Positions 1 through 11,663 of a stretch of 64,000 bases of DNA are shown one piece after another. Position 1 is the stretch's first letter. Every line of letters begins with the position of its first letter. The notes beneath the pieces were generated by a model that was given only the letters and a program-made list of their open reading frames with translations, was not told where the DNA came from and searched no databases. The DNA comes from Falciphora oryzae (Eukaryota; Ascomycota; Sordariomycetes; Magnaporthales; Magnaporthaceae): positions 60,816-124,815 of the forward strand of contig JNVV01000051.1 in NCBI GenBank assembly GCA_000733355.1. Direction: 5' to 3'. A program made the position numbers and the translations under genes.

Positions 1-282
1 GCGGTCGCCGCGAAGATCTCGGGTCTCCTGGCGTTGGTGATGAGACCCATGCTGACGGCGAAGAGCCCCGTGAAGCCGGCGATCATGAGCGCCTTGGCCA
101 CCGACGTCCTGACGAAGAGGAAGCCGGTGATGACCCGACGAGCAGCGCAACCGCGGCGAGGATGCTGATGACGTTGGCCACCGTGGAGATGGTCCCCTCC
201 TGGAAGCGACCGACCCTGGATTCGCCGTCGACGGACTCGACCCTCTAACGCGGTGTTTTTGTTTTCTTAGTTCCGATCTGCC

Positions 283-313
<31 letters not shown>

Positions 314-1019
314 CAGTTGAAGGGACAGAAGAAAAAAACGTACCGCAGCTGGCCAGTGCCGCCGCAGCAGCTCGGACAGGTGGTCGTGGTCCTTTGGCGT
401 CTTGATGGCCACGAGGTCCGACTCGTCGTCTAGAAAGCGACTCGACAGGCCTCCCAGGCGGGGCGTCGACGACCTGTTGAACCAGCTCCTGTAGGCCCTC
501 ACCACCCTCTTGTTGGGGCGGCTCAGGTTGGAAATTCTATGCTGCAGGTCGAGCGCCTCGTCTTGCCTCGGCAAGAAGCCGGGAAATGGCCGAAAGGTCA
601 TGCCTGTCAGCACTGTGTCCGAACGAGGCCAACATCTATCTATTCGCATAATTCTTCTATCCTTCATTCACCACGGAAAACTCACGATACTCTTTCATTG
701 TTATCCGCAACTCGCCCAGCAAGCGCATCTGATCCTTTGCCTCTGGTGGACCGCCCTCATCTGCACTCTGCTTGACCAACGCTTCCCAGTCCCACCTCGC
801 TTCCTGCAGCGACATAGCCCTGGACTTGAACATGACGTGGTCCAGCTCGCCCAGGCGCTCCTCCAGGCTCAGCATGTGGGCCTGGAGGCACAGCAGGTTC
901 CGAGCCGCGAGCCGGTCGAACTTGCGAAAGACGAAGGCCTCACCGTCGTCGTCGGCGGCTACCCATCTCGCGACGGCCGCAAAACCGAGCTCCTCCGTGG
1001 CGGTCATGGCGCCCCGCAC
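1..1019 (-). CDS. DUF6594 membrane protein, 3' partial, one frameshift
   Basis: Exons read leftwards: 1019-686, 603-344, and 244 to the window edge. Introns are GTGAGT...ACAG (685-604) and GTACGT...TTAG (343-245), and both junctions keep the frame. The product resembles fungal DUF6594 proteins: an N-terminal helical region, then the conserved DEALDLQHRISNLS and RVVRAYRSWF segments, then membrane helices in the third exon (ISTVANVISILAAVALLVG, then ITGFLFV). Between these two hydrophobic stretches the frame shifts at a GGG run near 134-136; one extra G would restore it. The role of this family is not established; a membrane location is inferred from the helices. The end of the gene lies outside the window. 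Confidence 0.8.
287..313. repeat. (GA)n microsatellite
   Basis: About 13 GA units lie inside the second intron of the DUF6594 gene; read on the gene's strand they form a CT tract upstream of the 3' splice site, so they may double as the polypyrimidine tract. Confidence 0.9.
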
Positions 1020-4000
1020 TCGAAGAGAGAGAGAGGTCTAAGGGGAGCTTGCCCCTGCTTGCTTGCAGGCGGGGTTATCTGTGGTTGGGCGCCAACAAGT
1101 GTGACGAGCCGAAGCCAGCCTGCCCCAAGGATGAGGCCAATCGGGGATGAAGGCTATCGGTGCCCAAGGTGCCTCTGCAGGCCGATTTGGACCACAGCTA
1201 CCCTGCTTGACAAGGGGCGGAGTGGCTGGGGAAAGTAGAAAAACCCCCGCGGGGTTGTTTGTTCTTGATCCTCTCGTCCAGCTCTTATCGCGCTTTGAAA
1301 AATCGCTCAGTTATCTAGCGAATTTCAGTTGTTAACTCCACTTGGTCGCCCGGTATCTTGAACCCTCGATCGCCTACATCATCATGGCAGCTCTACGTTC
1401 AACTCCCTGAGACCATGGAGGAGACGTCGTAGGGCGGGCGGACCCACCCGTTTCCGGCGGCCGGCGCGGGGCGGTGTGAGGGGTCGCGGGGCGGTGTGAG
1501 GGGCGCTAGGCGTGAATCTGCATTCCTACGCTAGGGGACGGGGCCAGTACCCCAGAGCCGACGGGGTTAACGGCGGGCGGGGGCGAACAGGGTCTTTCGT
1601 TTCACATCATGTCAAGTACCGATGCAAGCAATACTCTTGTTTGTGCTGCAAAATAAAACCTTCGAAAGGAGCAGGAAAGAACGGAGTGGGCTTGCCCCCC
1701 CGGCGGCATCCCCAGAGTCACATTCATCTGCGGGAGATAATGGCTGCAATTATGCAACGGGAAGGGCTGCAATTGCCCGCTCTCGCTGCGAGCCCTTGGA
1801 CTGGTCGAGAAGCAGGAGGCGACGCACGACTCTCTCTCTCTCTCCAGGCCAGGAATTTTGGTAATGTGCATTATTATTTTTGCTACCGGTCGTCGTCGCT
1901 ATCGCCCTGCGGTCAACCCCCGGTTCCCAATCTGCTTTGTACGGTTTGTACGCAAGGCCGAATGGAAGTGGCAGTTACAGGCGATTACGAGATGGATAGG
2001 GAGAAAGAAAGGGCCAAGAAAATGTCGAGGGGATGCTGACAACCGAAACCGAAGCCAGGAAACAGCAGCAAATTTATGGGTACCCGTTGGATTGAGGTTG
2101 CTTACTTGCGCCGCTGCTACGCGAGACACGGCTTCGGACCGGTGCGTGCTGCGCACCTTGCCTTTCCTGCCCGACGGTGCGAGGCCTTCGCCTGGCCGTT
2201 TGTCAGAGACGGTCGTGGTGCACTTCCAGTATTCGTCAAGAGATCATTTATCAGAGTGCCGCGACGGGGGGGGACTTGGCAAGGCCTGGGAAGGCACCCC
2301 ACTCAGACAGCGGAGCGCCCCAGCATTCGTTTTGATCTCGCATGCAGAAGACCCCACTTACCGGGTGCGACCGCGCTGAGAGCTGGAAATGTCGACACGT
2401 GTTGGCCAGCGTTGCGCCGACGAGAGCTGCATAAATGCTTTAGAGCGAACCTTGGCCGTTTGATAGGCTATAAATCAGAGCCGCGGGCGTGGCTGCGCAC
2501 CGCTTCGTTGACGCTGTTGGGGCTGTGCGAGTCGGCCGCCCGCCTTGCAGCCTTTACCTCCCCTCGCGGCTTGACGACGCATCTTCCAGGCTCTCGACAG
2601 GCGCCCGTCGATGTTTAACCGCGGCACCCACTCACTCCGTATCCGCTGATTGCTGACCTTTGATTCTCATTTCGTATTTACCACCTGCTTGCTGCGCGAT
2701 GGAGGGGTTGTTGGGAGCAGCAGCGAGCGCCATCGCGGTGTGTAACACAGCGGCGTGGGCCTTATACCACTGAGCCGATAGCACTCCAAAAGGTCATCAA
2801 TCCAAGCTGCTGCTTGGATCGCCCGTCTGCACAGCTTATCAAAGGAGGGCAGCGCACAACCACGCGGGCTGTTACACGGTGGTCGAGCTCGTCGCAAAGG
2901 TCGGCGCCCTTTGCCTTCAGTACCCTCGCAACGTTAGAAGCGCCAAGCACGACATCGAGCGCTTTCGATAGCAAACAGAAGCCTTGGAGACAATCACCGA
3001 AGGTACGCAGCGGCTTCTACAAGGTCCATGCGGGCCTCGACTTGAGACCGCGCAAAACCTGCACAGCGCCCTTGCGAACGTGTCACAAACGGACCTCGTA
3101 ATGGCGCCAACTTCAGCCCAACCGGTCGTTGGCGGGGATCTCCGACGGAATGTGATTTAGGCGGCTGATGTCCAACGCACGGACGCAAGGGCGTGCACGA
3201 TGCGGTGCGCGCCGGACCATCCTGTATTTCAAAGAAGATTTCTTCCCCCCAAGCCTCTTTTTGGGAGCGTAACAGCTTATCTGCAAATTGAAGCTATTCA
3301 CACTCCCAAGCCGCCACTAGGCCCCTTGTTACACACCTTTGAGAGCCGATAGGTAGGTCGTCGAAAGTGGTGGTTAGGTGGGTTGTATTAGGAAGAATTG
3401 CAGGCCCCAAGCTGGAGGCCCTGGGTGCAAGATATCTGTGCCTGGAGGCCTGGTCACGTGGCCAGCCCAGGCCCTCTGTCAGCCATGACATGTGACACAG
3501 CACCCATGCTCATCTCCGGGATCGGTTGCACTAGAATATGCATCTGCGGGAGGATGCCTTTAGTGGGGCCGCCCGATGGTTCGCATCGCAACTATTGCGA
3601 ACACGCCTCACTGGTATTTGAAGGAGGCAATACCAATTCTCAGCATGGGAATTCTCGGATCATTCTTTTCATGCAAAACATTGCATCCACATTCGTCCCA
3701 TTTGCACCTCACCAATTCTTTGCCAATTTTCGTTAGCACGCATTTTTGCATTTTGTTTTTACCCAATTCATCAAGAACAGCTCGGCCGAACCCAGCCCAG
3801 TGAGGTTCATGCCAGAGACCCCTCTTCTTGCTCCCCACAGCCTGTCGCCAGCAGCCTGGCTTCGGTGCTGACAAGTGCCCACCTGCCTCGTTTAGGGCAA
3901 CAAAAAGAGACTGCTGGTTCGCCTGTCAAGCGTGGTTCACCACCACCAGACACTCCGTCAGGCGACCAGCCATTCGAGTCCAAACGGAGAAAGACGCCCG

Positions 4001-4186
4001 ACCGCCATCAAAACAAGTCACCACGCCAAGCTTCGGCCACGTGCGAGGGGCAACAGATCCGAGACTCGGGACTCCCAGGCTGTACTAAGGGAGAGAAAGA
4101 AATTGTGGGAAGAAGGCAGTCCGGCGATCGCCCGCCCGCCAGCCCCCGCGCCCCGTGGGGGCCATCACAACAATCACACGCGAGGT
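1020..4186. other. Long intergenic stretch, no recognised gene
   Basis: Open frames here are short, overlap one another and show no family resemblance. On the minus strand between about 3190 and 2760 there are coding-like fragments (for example SKALDVVLGASNVARVLKAK) split over two frames; they may be remains of a gene but I do not recognise it. The left end should hold the DUF6594 promoter and the right end the promoter or 5' leader of the gene at 4187. Confidence 0.5.
1466..1504. repeat. 20-bp tandem duplication
   Basis: Two adjacent near-perfect copies of GCGGGGCGGTGTGAGGGGTC (1466-1485 and 1486-1504). No function is apparent. Confidence 0.85.
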
Positions 4187-6338
4187 ATGGCTTCGGGTCC
4201 GGCCAGCCGTCGCGGCACGGGCCCGAGCAGACCGGTGGGGGGAGGCGAACCCCCAGGGGACGCGGTCAACGAGTTACAGAAGCAGCCAGAGACCCGCCCA
4301 ATTAGCCAGGAGCAACTGATCGCGGAGGTCAAGGGGATTTATTCCGGGTGAGTGACCTTCTTTCTCTTTCGTCGTTTGCGCAGATGTGGGCCCAGCGGGG
4401 CCGGGCCTTCGAGGCCTTTTTATACCACCGGAGACCCCTGCTTTTCCCTCTCTCCCTCCCTCCCTCACGTGGGGTCCATGCGGCTCATACTAACGTGGCC
4501 TTGGCACCGTCTCAGCCTCGTGACGGTCGAGTCTCGCTGCATAGAAGTCGATACGGCCCAGACTTCCTGGAACGATAGTCAGGACTCGCCCAAATTGACG
4601 GATGACCAATGGCAATTAATATCCCTGCATAGAGCGCTGCTGCATACACACCATGGTACGTCTGTCCCCTCCTCTCATGCCTCCTTTGCTCGGCTGACAC
4701 TTGCGCTCGACAGATTTTTTCCTCACTTTGCAGCATCCCTCTGCCGGGCTCCCACGCCCGCGGAGGTCCCCCTTCGGTATGCCGGAGGATGAGGACCTAT
4801 TGACCAGTCCTTCACGATCGAACGCGGAATTCATCGCAGCACAGTCAAAATTTGCACCCTTCAACTTGCTAATGGTGGACCCCAGTCTGGGAGAGTCGAT
4901 GCTCCATAATCTCGAGCACGAACTTCGGTCTGGGGAGCAGATTGAAGACGAGCTGCTAAGAGTCTTCGTGCAGCGCCTAGCCTCTTCGGCAACAGGACCG
5001 GAAAATGTTGCGGCGCATCCTGCAACATCGGTCCTGGGGGAGGTCGACGGGGTTCCTGTGCGGGCTCTTGCGGATACGGGCGGTGACGGCTGCTTCGTCT
5101 CTTTGCTTTTCGCAATGCGCCACGGCCTCGCCATCACACCAACCGACAAAGAGAGCTTCGTGCTCGGATCTGGCAAGAAGGTAATGCCGCTGGGCGAAAC
5201 GGTCGTCAACTGGACATTCAAGGGAGAAAAGACGGTCCACCCGGTCCTATGCCACGTCCTCCGCTCCATGGCGCAGCCCCTGGCCCTGGGGAATGCCTTC
5301 CTCAGGGCGACCAAGACGCTATGGGAGCATAAGCATCGGGTACTGCGGGCCGCGCGCGGCGCCGCTAAGAACCCTTTCCGTATGCACTTGCTCGGGGCGA
5401 CCGAGACGGAGAGGGTGGCGGGCTACCTTGACAACGAGGCGATACTCGCGCTTCCCGACACGGGCTCCGAAATTATGGCCGTCTCGACCGCGCTGGCCAA
5501 GCGGCGGGGCTGGAAAATCGAAAGGGGCGGGAAGGCTCAGATCGAGGTGCAGTTCGCGGACGGCTCGACCGCTTTCACTCGCGGCCTCGTCCGCGGCCTG
5601 AACTGGGATTTTGGGAACGGGGAGGGCCCCGTGGAGTGCGACTTTTACGTGCTCGACGATCTGCCGGTCGACGTCGTGCTCAGCGACGACTTCCTCTTCG
5701 AACTGGACATCTTCTCGCCGAAGTACGAGGTCTTCTTCGTCAACCGGAGCCCGGAAATCTACACGGTTGATGCCTTTTGCGGCATCTTCAAATTGCCTGG
5801 CTATCGATCCAAACAGAAGCCGGAGGACCTGGACGTCCCTGTCGATCGTACGTGCCCCCTTTAACCACTTGCTATTGAATCCCTTTCAGCTACGGCCCTT
5901 TATCCCCTGGCGCTGACCTCTGGAACAACAGTGGAATCGCCCGAGGCCTTCACGCCCGACAGGGTGGTTCGCGAGATCAACCGGCGGAGGGAAGCCGACG
6001 CCGCCATCGAAATACTGTCGGAGCCAGCAAGAACAAACAGGCGGAGGGATGAAGACTTGAGACGGGAGGAGTGGGGCCGGTGGAAAGAACACCACGAGAG
6101 CGCGTTAGATCAGGAGAGATCGGCGGGAAGCAGCTCTCCTGGATGCTCTAGCGGCGGCAACGGCGGTCAAGCTGCCGCCGGAGGCCCTACCCCGAGAGTA
6201 GCGCCGCCAACTTCTTCGACGCCGGCCCGGTTCTGGCGCGGATTCGGCCGAAACAGAACGGGGCCGGCACCGATACCTCTCACTCGCATCGGCGGCCCGG
6301 CTGGCTCGGCTTCCGCGGGTCAAACTAGACCCGGCTGA
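4187..6338 (+). CDS. Est1-type N-terminus fused to two retropepsin-like domains
   Basis: Four exons, 4187-4347, 4516-4655, 4714-5847 and 5932-6338, with GTGAGT, GTACGT and GTACGT donors. They sum to 1842 nt, giving 613 residues with every junction in frame. An upstream in-frame extension to 3932 is possible. Residues about 35-115 (QLIAEVKGIYSG, VTVESRCIEVD, DDQWQLISLHRALLH, DFFLTLQHPSAG) resemble the start of fungal Est1-type DNA/RNA-binding proteins, but that similarity stops at about residue 120. What follows is a different protein: a degenerate aspartic protease motif ADTGGD near residue 221 and a canonical LPDTGSE near residue 349, each followed by retropepsin-like hydrophobic strands. 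The C-terminus (about residues 480-613) is charged and then Gly/Ser/Pro-rich. The second motif could be catalytic, the first probably is not. A chimera of a host gene and a retroelement-type protease is my inference. Confidence 0.75.
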
Positions 6339-6709
6339 GGGGCTTGGGGGTCATTGCATGCCTCTAGAGGCCGTTACTGGAATTGGAACTAGGACGATGT
6401 TCTCCGGGGATGGCGGAATGGATAAGGGCTCATCTGATTCCTTTTCGATATTTTTTTCTTTTCTTCTTTGGCTTACGGTGACAAAGGTTTGTCATGATTA
6501 AAGTTTGGCGACGTAATTATTCGAGGGCAGCATGTTGTTTTATTTCTCTAGATTTTAACCTTAGGGACGGACAACTTCCTATAAACTTTTTACCCCTGGC
6601 TCGTACGCCTGAAACCTGCGCGACATTTCCCTGCGAGCTGTAGGAAGGAAAATTCACGCAACTCCGTCGTAAAGCTGTTAAAATTGGCGCTCCGAAAAGC
6701 CTTTCCTAA
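6339..6709. other. 3' flank, no gene seen
   Basis: T-rich sequence after the chimeric protease gene, probably its 3' UTR and terminator region, then intergenic DNA up to the relic on the minus strand. No feature recognised. Confidence 0.5.
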
Positions 6710-7345
6710 TCAGATTCTTGTATGGTCCATCAGCTCCAGTAGCTCCTTGCGGAAATACACGTATTCGCTTTACCGGTCGAAAAAATCGGCGTTGTCAAGC
6801 CGCCAGGGCAGGATCCGCTTGAGCAGCTCGTCCATATCTCCGACCCCGTCGATACCCGCCATTGTCCTCGGCCGTATAGCCCCCTGCGCTTCCAGCTCGG
6901 CATCCCACGTTTCGGTTAGGTTTTAGTTCCAGTCCATGCCCTCGAACGTGGGGCGACGACGGTTCTTTGGCTGGGGGTGCTGCGGTCCAGGGTGAAGGTG
7001 TCCCCTGGCGCGACAATCGTGCGTGGCATGGGGATCACGATCATCGCGGACTCGGGCGAGAGGTACCTTTGGCCCGCGCCCGCGGTGAGGTTGGAGAGTG
7101 TGACCTGGGGCCAGCGCGGGTGGCTCTGTACGTTAAGGTTGTCGGTTGCGAAGGAGCCGCGGCTGTTGTTGACGAGGGAGTACTTTATGTCCATGGTGAT
7201 GAAGTGCTGGGTCCGCTTGTTGGCGCCGTTGCTCTCGAGCAGCACGAGCACCTTTTGGCAGTCCTGCCTTTCGACTGCAGGTCTGCAAGTAGGTTGAGAA
7301 CCACGAGCAGATGCCGGCGCCAGCTACAAAGACGTTCTGGCACAC
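6710..7345 (-). pseudogene. Relic of a secreted beta-1,3-glucanase-like (GH55-like) gene
   Basis: Read leftwards, three frames join to give one protein-like series: QNVFVAGAGICSWFSTYLQT, then CQKVLVLLESNGANKR and DNLNVQSHPRWPQVTLSNLT, then WDAELEAQGAI, DELLKRILPWRLDNADFFDR and YVYFRKELLELMD. The first parts resemble the C-terminal part of fungal GH55/pectate-lyase-superfamily glucanases, from memory of the family only. Breaks: at least two frameshifts (near 7270 and near 6940) and an in-frame TAA after NADFFDR. Its 5' part is missing and the repeat that starts near 7375 sits where it should be. The family call is moderate; that it is a broken gene is clearer. Confidence 0.45.
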
Positions 7346-7374
7346 GCGCATCAGCAACGCCCATCGCCATCGTT

Positions 7375-8290
7375 CTTTCAACAACAACGACGACGACGAC
7401 GACGCAACTGGGCTAGAGGTGCAGAAAAGGCCCGCAAAGGTATGGGGGTGCCCGTTGCCAGCCGCGGGAAGGTCCTGCACTCCCCGCAGCCCAGGGCGCG
7501 CCCCGCGCGCGCCGATTTCGACCCTTTGTGCCACAACCTTTTCGCACCACCCTGACCGCCCCCCGGCTTCCCTATCGCCTTCGCTCCGCGGACCGAGCCG
7601 AAGCGATTTCGAAACGCACAAGAAGGCTGCTGGCCGGTAAGCAGTTTGATACTTCGGACTGGAACCGGCCCGGCCGCCGCCGTCCCCCGCCACACGCGCG
7701 CGACTCCTCGGTCGACCGCATCCCAACGATACGCACGGCGCAAGATTGGCCTCACGCGCTTTTGTTTATCGCCACGCCGGGCTATACGGATGTATAGGTT
7801 GCATCGCACGCGCAAAATCTTCGCGCGGCTCTGTTTGCTAACCGTGAAGTGTATGAGATAGCCCTGCACTACGCCGGCAAACCGCGCAGCCTACCGTTCG
7901 ATACGTAGCAAAACGCACAAAGAGCACACCGGGTTGGAATTAGGCCCTCCAGCCCCGGAACTTTTTTTTTCTTTGGCCGGGCCCAGGGGGGGTCCCGAGG
8001 TCTTTTCCAGCACTTTACCGGACGATTGCTTTTACTACCATCAACAGCTGCGCTTACAGCGCTTTGGCGTTTATTCGTCCTTTCGCCGATTGCCCGCTCA
8101 CTGACAGGAGCGCCGGAATGCGGCCCGAACTCCGTGTGCCTTCGGGTTCAAATCTGTTGGCCGCCTCGATAGCAACATGTGGCCTGGTGTTGAGCTTGGG
8201 CAGCGCTGGCACGTCATATGCCCCTTGGGAGGCAGGGACTGGTAGATCCCGACTTTTTGGCGTTGAAAAGACTCTCTCTCTCTCTTGCAT
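7375..8290 (+). repeat. Dispersed repeat, copy 1
   Basis: About 0.9 kb that matches 52926-54149 in the opposite orientation. Shared landmarks include GGGAGGCAGGGACTGGTAGA near 8229, a (TC)n tract near 8268-8283, and ACGACGACGACG...CAACTGGGC near 7390. Overlapping frames give similar peptides in both copies (for example SRDLPVPASQGAYDV on the minus strand here), but no clean ORF exists, so this is repeat DNA rather than a gene. No target duplication was found around this copy. Confidence 0.7.
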
Positions 8291-8513
8291 CATACTAGAG
8301 GAAGAAAGAAAAAACAACCGTGGTGTCAAATCACGGAGGGCAGGGACAAGAAAAAGCGGAAAGGGAAGATGGCGTGGGAAGAGAATTGGCCCGGAGGTGG
8401 TGCACTCTATTTAGCAAATTTGCTCGTCACCACAGGAAGGCCCTCTGGACGCGGTGACAAGTGCCGGGTTCCCAAGAAAAGGCTTACCGACCTCGGTGAA
8501 AGTATCTATCTAT

Positions 8514-9076
8514 TTATAGTACGTGATGTTGCGATACATGGGTCCGATATCCCTTTGTCATGTTGAAGACCTGGTCAGAGAGAGAGCAGCTGTTATCCAT
8601 CGTTGGCGAGGCTGTTGTCATGGGCGTCTTCAAGGGCAATGCGGCGGTGGCCGACAGCACGGCCACGCTAGGCCCCAAAAGAGGCTCCAGTACAGCCAAG
8701 TAGTACTCTACGCTCCGCCCATCTGTGCTTGGTAGGGAATGGAGTTCCCTCCACAGAAAGACCGACTTCGCAACGTTGCCCGTTGGTGGGGTGTATCCCG
8801 TAATGTTGGCGGCCGCTGCAGCAAGCGCCGCTGCCGTGGTCGCTGCTTTGACCGCCTTGTTGAAGTCGATGACGCTGTGGACCCGGTCGGCATATTCCCA
8901 TATAGTGGCGAGCCTCGTGCGCTTCTGGGTCTTTAGAGGCTTGTGGCGTGAGTCGCACTGCTCGAGTTCGTTCCGTGTCCGAGTGGCATCGCAGATGTCC
9001 TTGGCGGTGCAAGGGCCTTCTCCCTGGGCGAACTGCGCCGAGTGAACTGGTTGAGAGGGCTGTGTTTTGCGAATCC
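8514..9076 (-). other. Unrecognised open frame of about 185 codons
   Basis: One frame stays open leftwards from 9076 to 8514 without an early ATG. It contains QGEGPCTAKDICDATRTR, RLATIWEYADRVHSVIDFNK, an Ala-rich stretch, and YYLAVLEPLLGPSVAVLSAT. Composition and length are coding-like, with regular hydrophobic spacing, but I do not recognise the family. It could be an internal exon or a remnant of a gene; no start or splice partner was found with confidence. Confidence 0.35.
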
Positions 9077-9329
9077 ATCAAGTTACGGCGGATGCGGGCA
9101 CGGCACGCGTTTGGAGACTGCTCTTCAGGGGTTTTGACGCATTTCGCGCCACACCATGCAGCGAAGTTGTGTGTGGGTTGTGATTGGTTGGATTAACGCT
9201 GTGGCTGGGGAACGTGACTTGTTTGACCTTCGCCCCAAGACTCACTCGGTGACAACAATTTTGTGCTACTATCATCATCGCAGGCTTCCTCGTCGCCTCG
9301 CAATCCGCATCCTCGCCACAACGGACACG

Positions 9330-11169
9330 ATGGAAGCAGAAAGGGCCCAACTTCTGGCCCATTCCCGAGGCTCGGAGCTTCGAGTCTCGCTTGAAGGCAG
9401 TGAGGAGCCCATTCCCGACGAAGGCACCAAGAAGACGAGGCGGGTCCCCGACCGCCTGCCGGTCGCTGTGTATCTGGTCATAATGATTGAGATGTGCGAC
9501 AAGTTTGCCTTCTTCGGCCTGAGCGGGCCGCTCCAGAACTATCTCCAGAATTCCTGGGACGATCCGCTCCGTCCGGGGGCCATCGGTGGGTTTTTTCCTG
9601 CCTGCAGACAGGATGCATCGCCGCGGTCCTGTGTCCATTGTCCAACCTTGCCTGACCGAGTCGAGTCGCCTATGTGCAACTAGGGCTTGGACAGGCGGGC
9701 GCCACGGCAGTGAACCAGCTCTTCATGCTCTGGTGCTTCGTCACGCCAATCGCCGGCGCCGTCGTCGCGGACCAGTACCTTGGCAGGGTGAGGACCATCA
9801 CGTATGCGAGCGTCGTCTACCTTGCGGGGCTGGCTGTCCTAGTTGCGTCGTCTCGTCTCGCCCCGAGACCTGCCATGGGCGGGCTGCTCGTTGCCATGAC
9901 GCTGGTCGGAGTAGGCACCGGAGGCATCCGGCCCAACGTCAACTCGCTAGTCGCCGAGCAGTACGAGCCGCCGGCGAACCCTGTGCGGAGGCTTCCGAGT
10001 GGGGAGTCTGTGTACGTCGACGTAGACTTGACTCTTCAGAGGTTTGTTGGAAACCGTGTCCCCCGCCCCTGCAACTGTGCCCACCCTTTTTGCGCCTCGA
10101 ACTAATGGCCGCCTGCCGCAGGATATTTATGATATTTCTCCTTCTTGTCAACTTGGGTTCCATGTCCTCAGCCGTCACCACCACAATAGAACATCGGTAC
10201 GGATTCACTGCTGCCTTCTCGCTGCCCGCCGTCGCTTTCATCCTAGGCTTCGCCGTGCTGCTCACCAGGCGGCACTACTACACCACACAGCCACCGGCCG
10301 GCTCCGTCGTCCTTCACGCCGTGCAAATGCTCTGGCTGGCGCTCCGGAACGGCCGCGATCTGGACGCCGCACGGCCTTCGCGCCAGCGGGGGCCAACCCC
10401 CCGACGGCTGCCATGGACCGACTCTTTCGTTGACGAGGTGCAGGCGGCGCTGTCCGCCTGCAAACTGTTTCTCTTCCTTCCATTCTTCTGGGCTGCTTAC
10501 AGCCAGATGCTCACCAACTTTGTCTCGCAGGCTGCCACTATGGAGACCTCTGGGATTCCCGACGACATCCTCGTCAACCTCGACCCGTTGACCATCATCG
10601 TCTGCATCCCGCTTCTGGAATATGTCGTCTTTCCTCGCCTTCGGAGGCTCGGCATTGAGATGAGCCCCATTGCTCGCATCGTGCTGGGGTACGCTCTCGC
10701 CAGTCTCGGGCTCGCGTACGCCGCCCTCGTCCAGAGGGCCATCTACTCTTCCCCGCCGTGCTTCGAGCATCCCCGCGCCAAGGGCTGCCACGGAGGGACG
10801 GTCCCGAACCAGATCCACGTGACGGTCCAGATACCGGCCTACATCCTGATAGGGCTTTCGGAAATTCTCGTGTCGGTTACGGGTCTGGAATACGCCTACA
10901 CCAATGCGCCGGCTTCGATGAAGTCGTTCGTCATGTCCCTCTTCATCTCGACGTATGCGGCCGGGTCGGTCATCGCCCTCGGAGTCACCGCCTTTGCGGT
11001 GGACCCAAACTTCGTGTGGATCTACACGATCCTCGGCCTGGAAACGGCCATCGCTGGCTCCGCCTGCTGGTACTTCTTGTCCGCTGGCAAAGGTTCTGTC
11101 CAGAAGGGCCTGCCTGTCCCGGGGACCGAGCCACCGACACTCCCCGGCCCTGCAGGCTTGTGCGTCTAG
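9330..11169 (+). CDS. POT/PTR2-family peptide transporter
   Basis: Exons 9330-9585, 9684-10041 and 10122-11169 sum to 1662 nt (553 residues), with introns GTGGGT...CTAG and GTTTGT...CGCAG. The start is the ATG of MEAERAQLLAHSRG; the frame upstream lacks family similarity. The protein has about 12 hydrophobic segments and the PTR2 signature region VGTGGIRPNVNSLVAEQY in exon 2. Members import di- and tripeptides with protons at the plasma membrane. The proton-coupling motif, usually ExxERFxYY, reads EMCDKFAFF at about residues 54-62, so the Arg is Lys and both Tyr are Phe. A loop follows helix 6, and the helix containing LPFFWAAYSQMLTNFVSQ corresponds to the conserved helix 7. It starts the run of metabolic genes up to 17651. 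It could be a peptide importer or a product exporter; the changed motif argues against ordinary proton-coupled uptake. Confidence 0.9.
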
Positions 11170-11422
11170 GCCCTGCTCGAACCAAAGCGATAGGCATCTC
11201 GATCAACTCGGCATCTCAATTAACCCGAGCGGCATTTTAATCAACTCGTATGGTTTTATCAGCCAGCCCACGCAGCGGACAACGCGCTTGCATCTTTCCG
11301 GCCCATTAGTCTAGCTCCGGATATTGTCCCAAGTCCTTCGCATCCAACATGCATCCTTGGGGCGTGGGGGGCAATCGAATTGAGCCGAGAAGAATCCGTG
11401 TGCAAACTGTCGACGTGACGTT

Positions 11423-11472
11423 NNNNNNNNNNNNNNNNNNNNNNNNNNNNNNNNNNNNNNNNNNNNNNNNNN
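11423..11472. other. Assembly gap of 50 N
   Basis: Exactly 50 unknown bases between the transporter and the PLP enzyme. The size may be nominal. The surrounding intergenic DNA (11170-11663) shows no gene. Confidence 0.99.
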
Positions 11473-11663
11473 CCCTGCCATCCTCGACACGGCCTCACCA
11501 ACATGAGGCCTGACCGAACGACAGCGCCGCACATGAGCCTCCCACACCGTACAGACTAAATAGAAGGTGGAAGAGCTTTGCTACCCGAGGCTTGCGAGAT
11601 GGGCCGGTCGGTACTGTGTCCGACAAGCTTGCCTGCCTGCCGCCTGTTCTCGTTGCTCTCAGA

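Noticed and set aside
1512..2618. Several overlapping ORFs of 150-180 codons
   Set aside because: Low-complexity composition, mutual overlap in three frames and no family resemblance; likely chance frames in GC-rich DNA.
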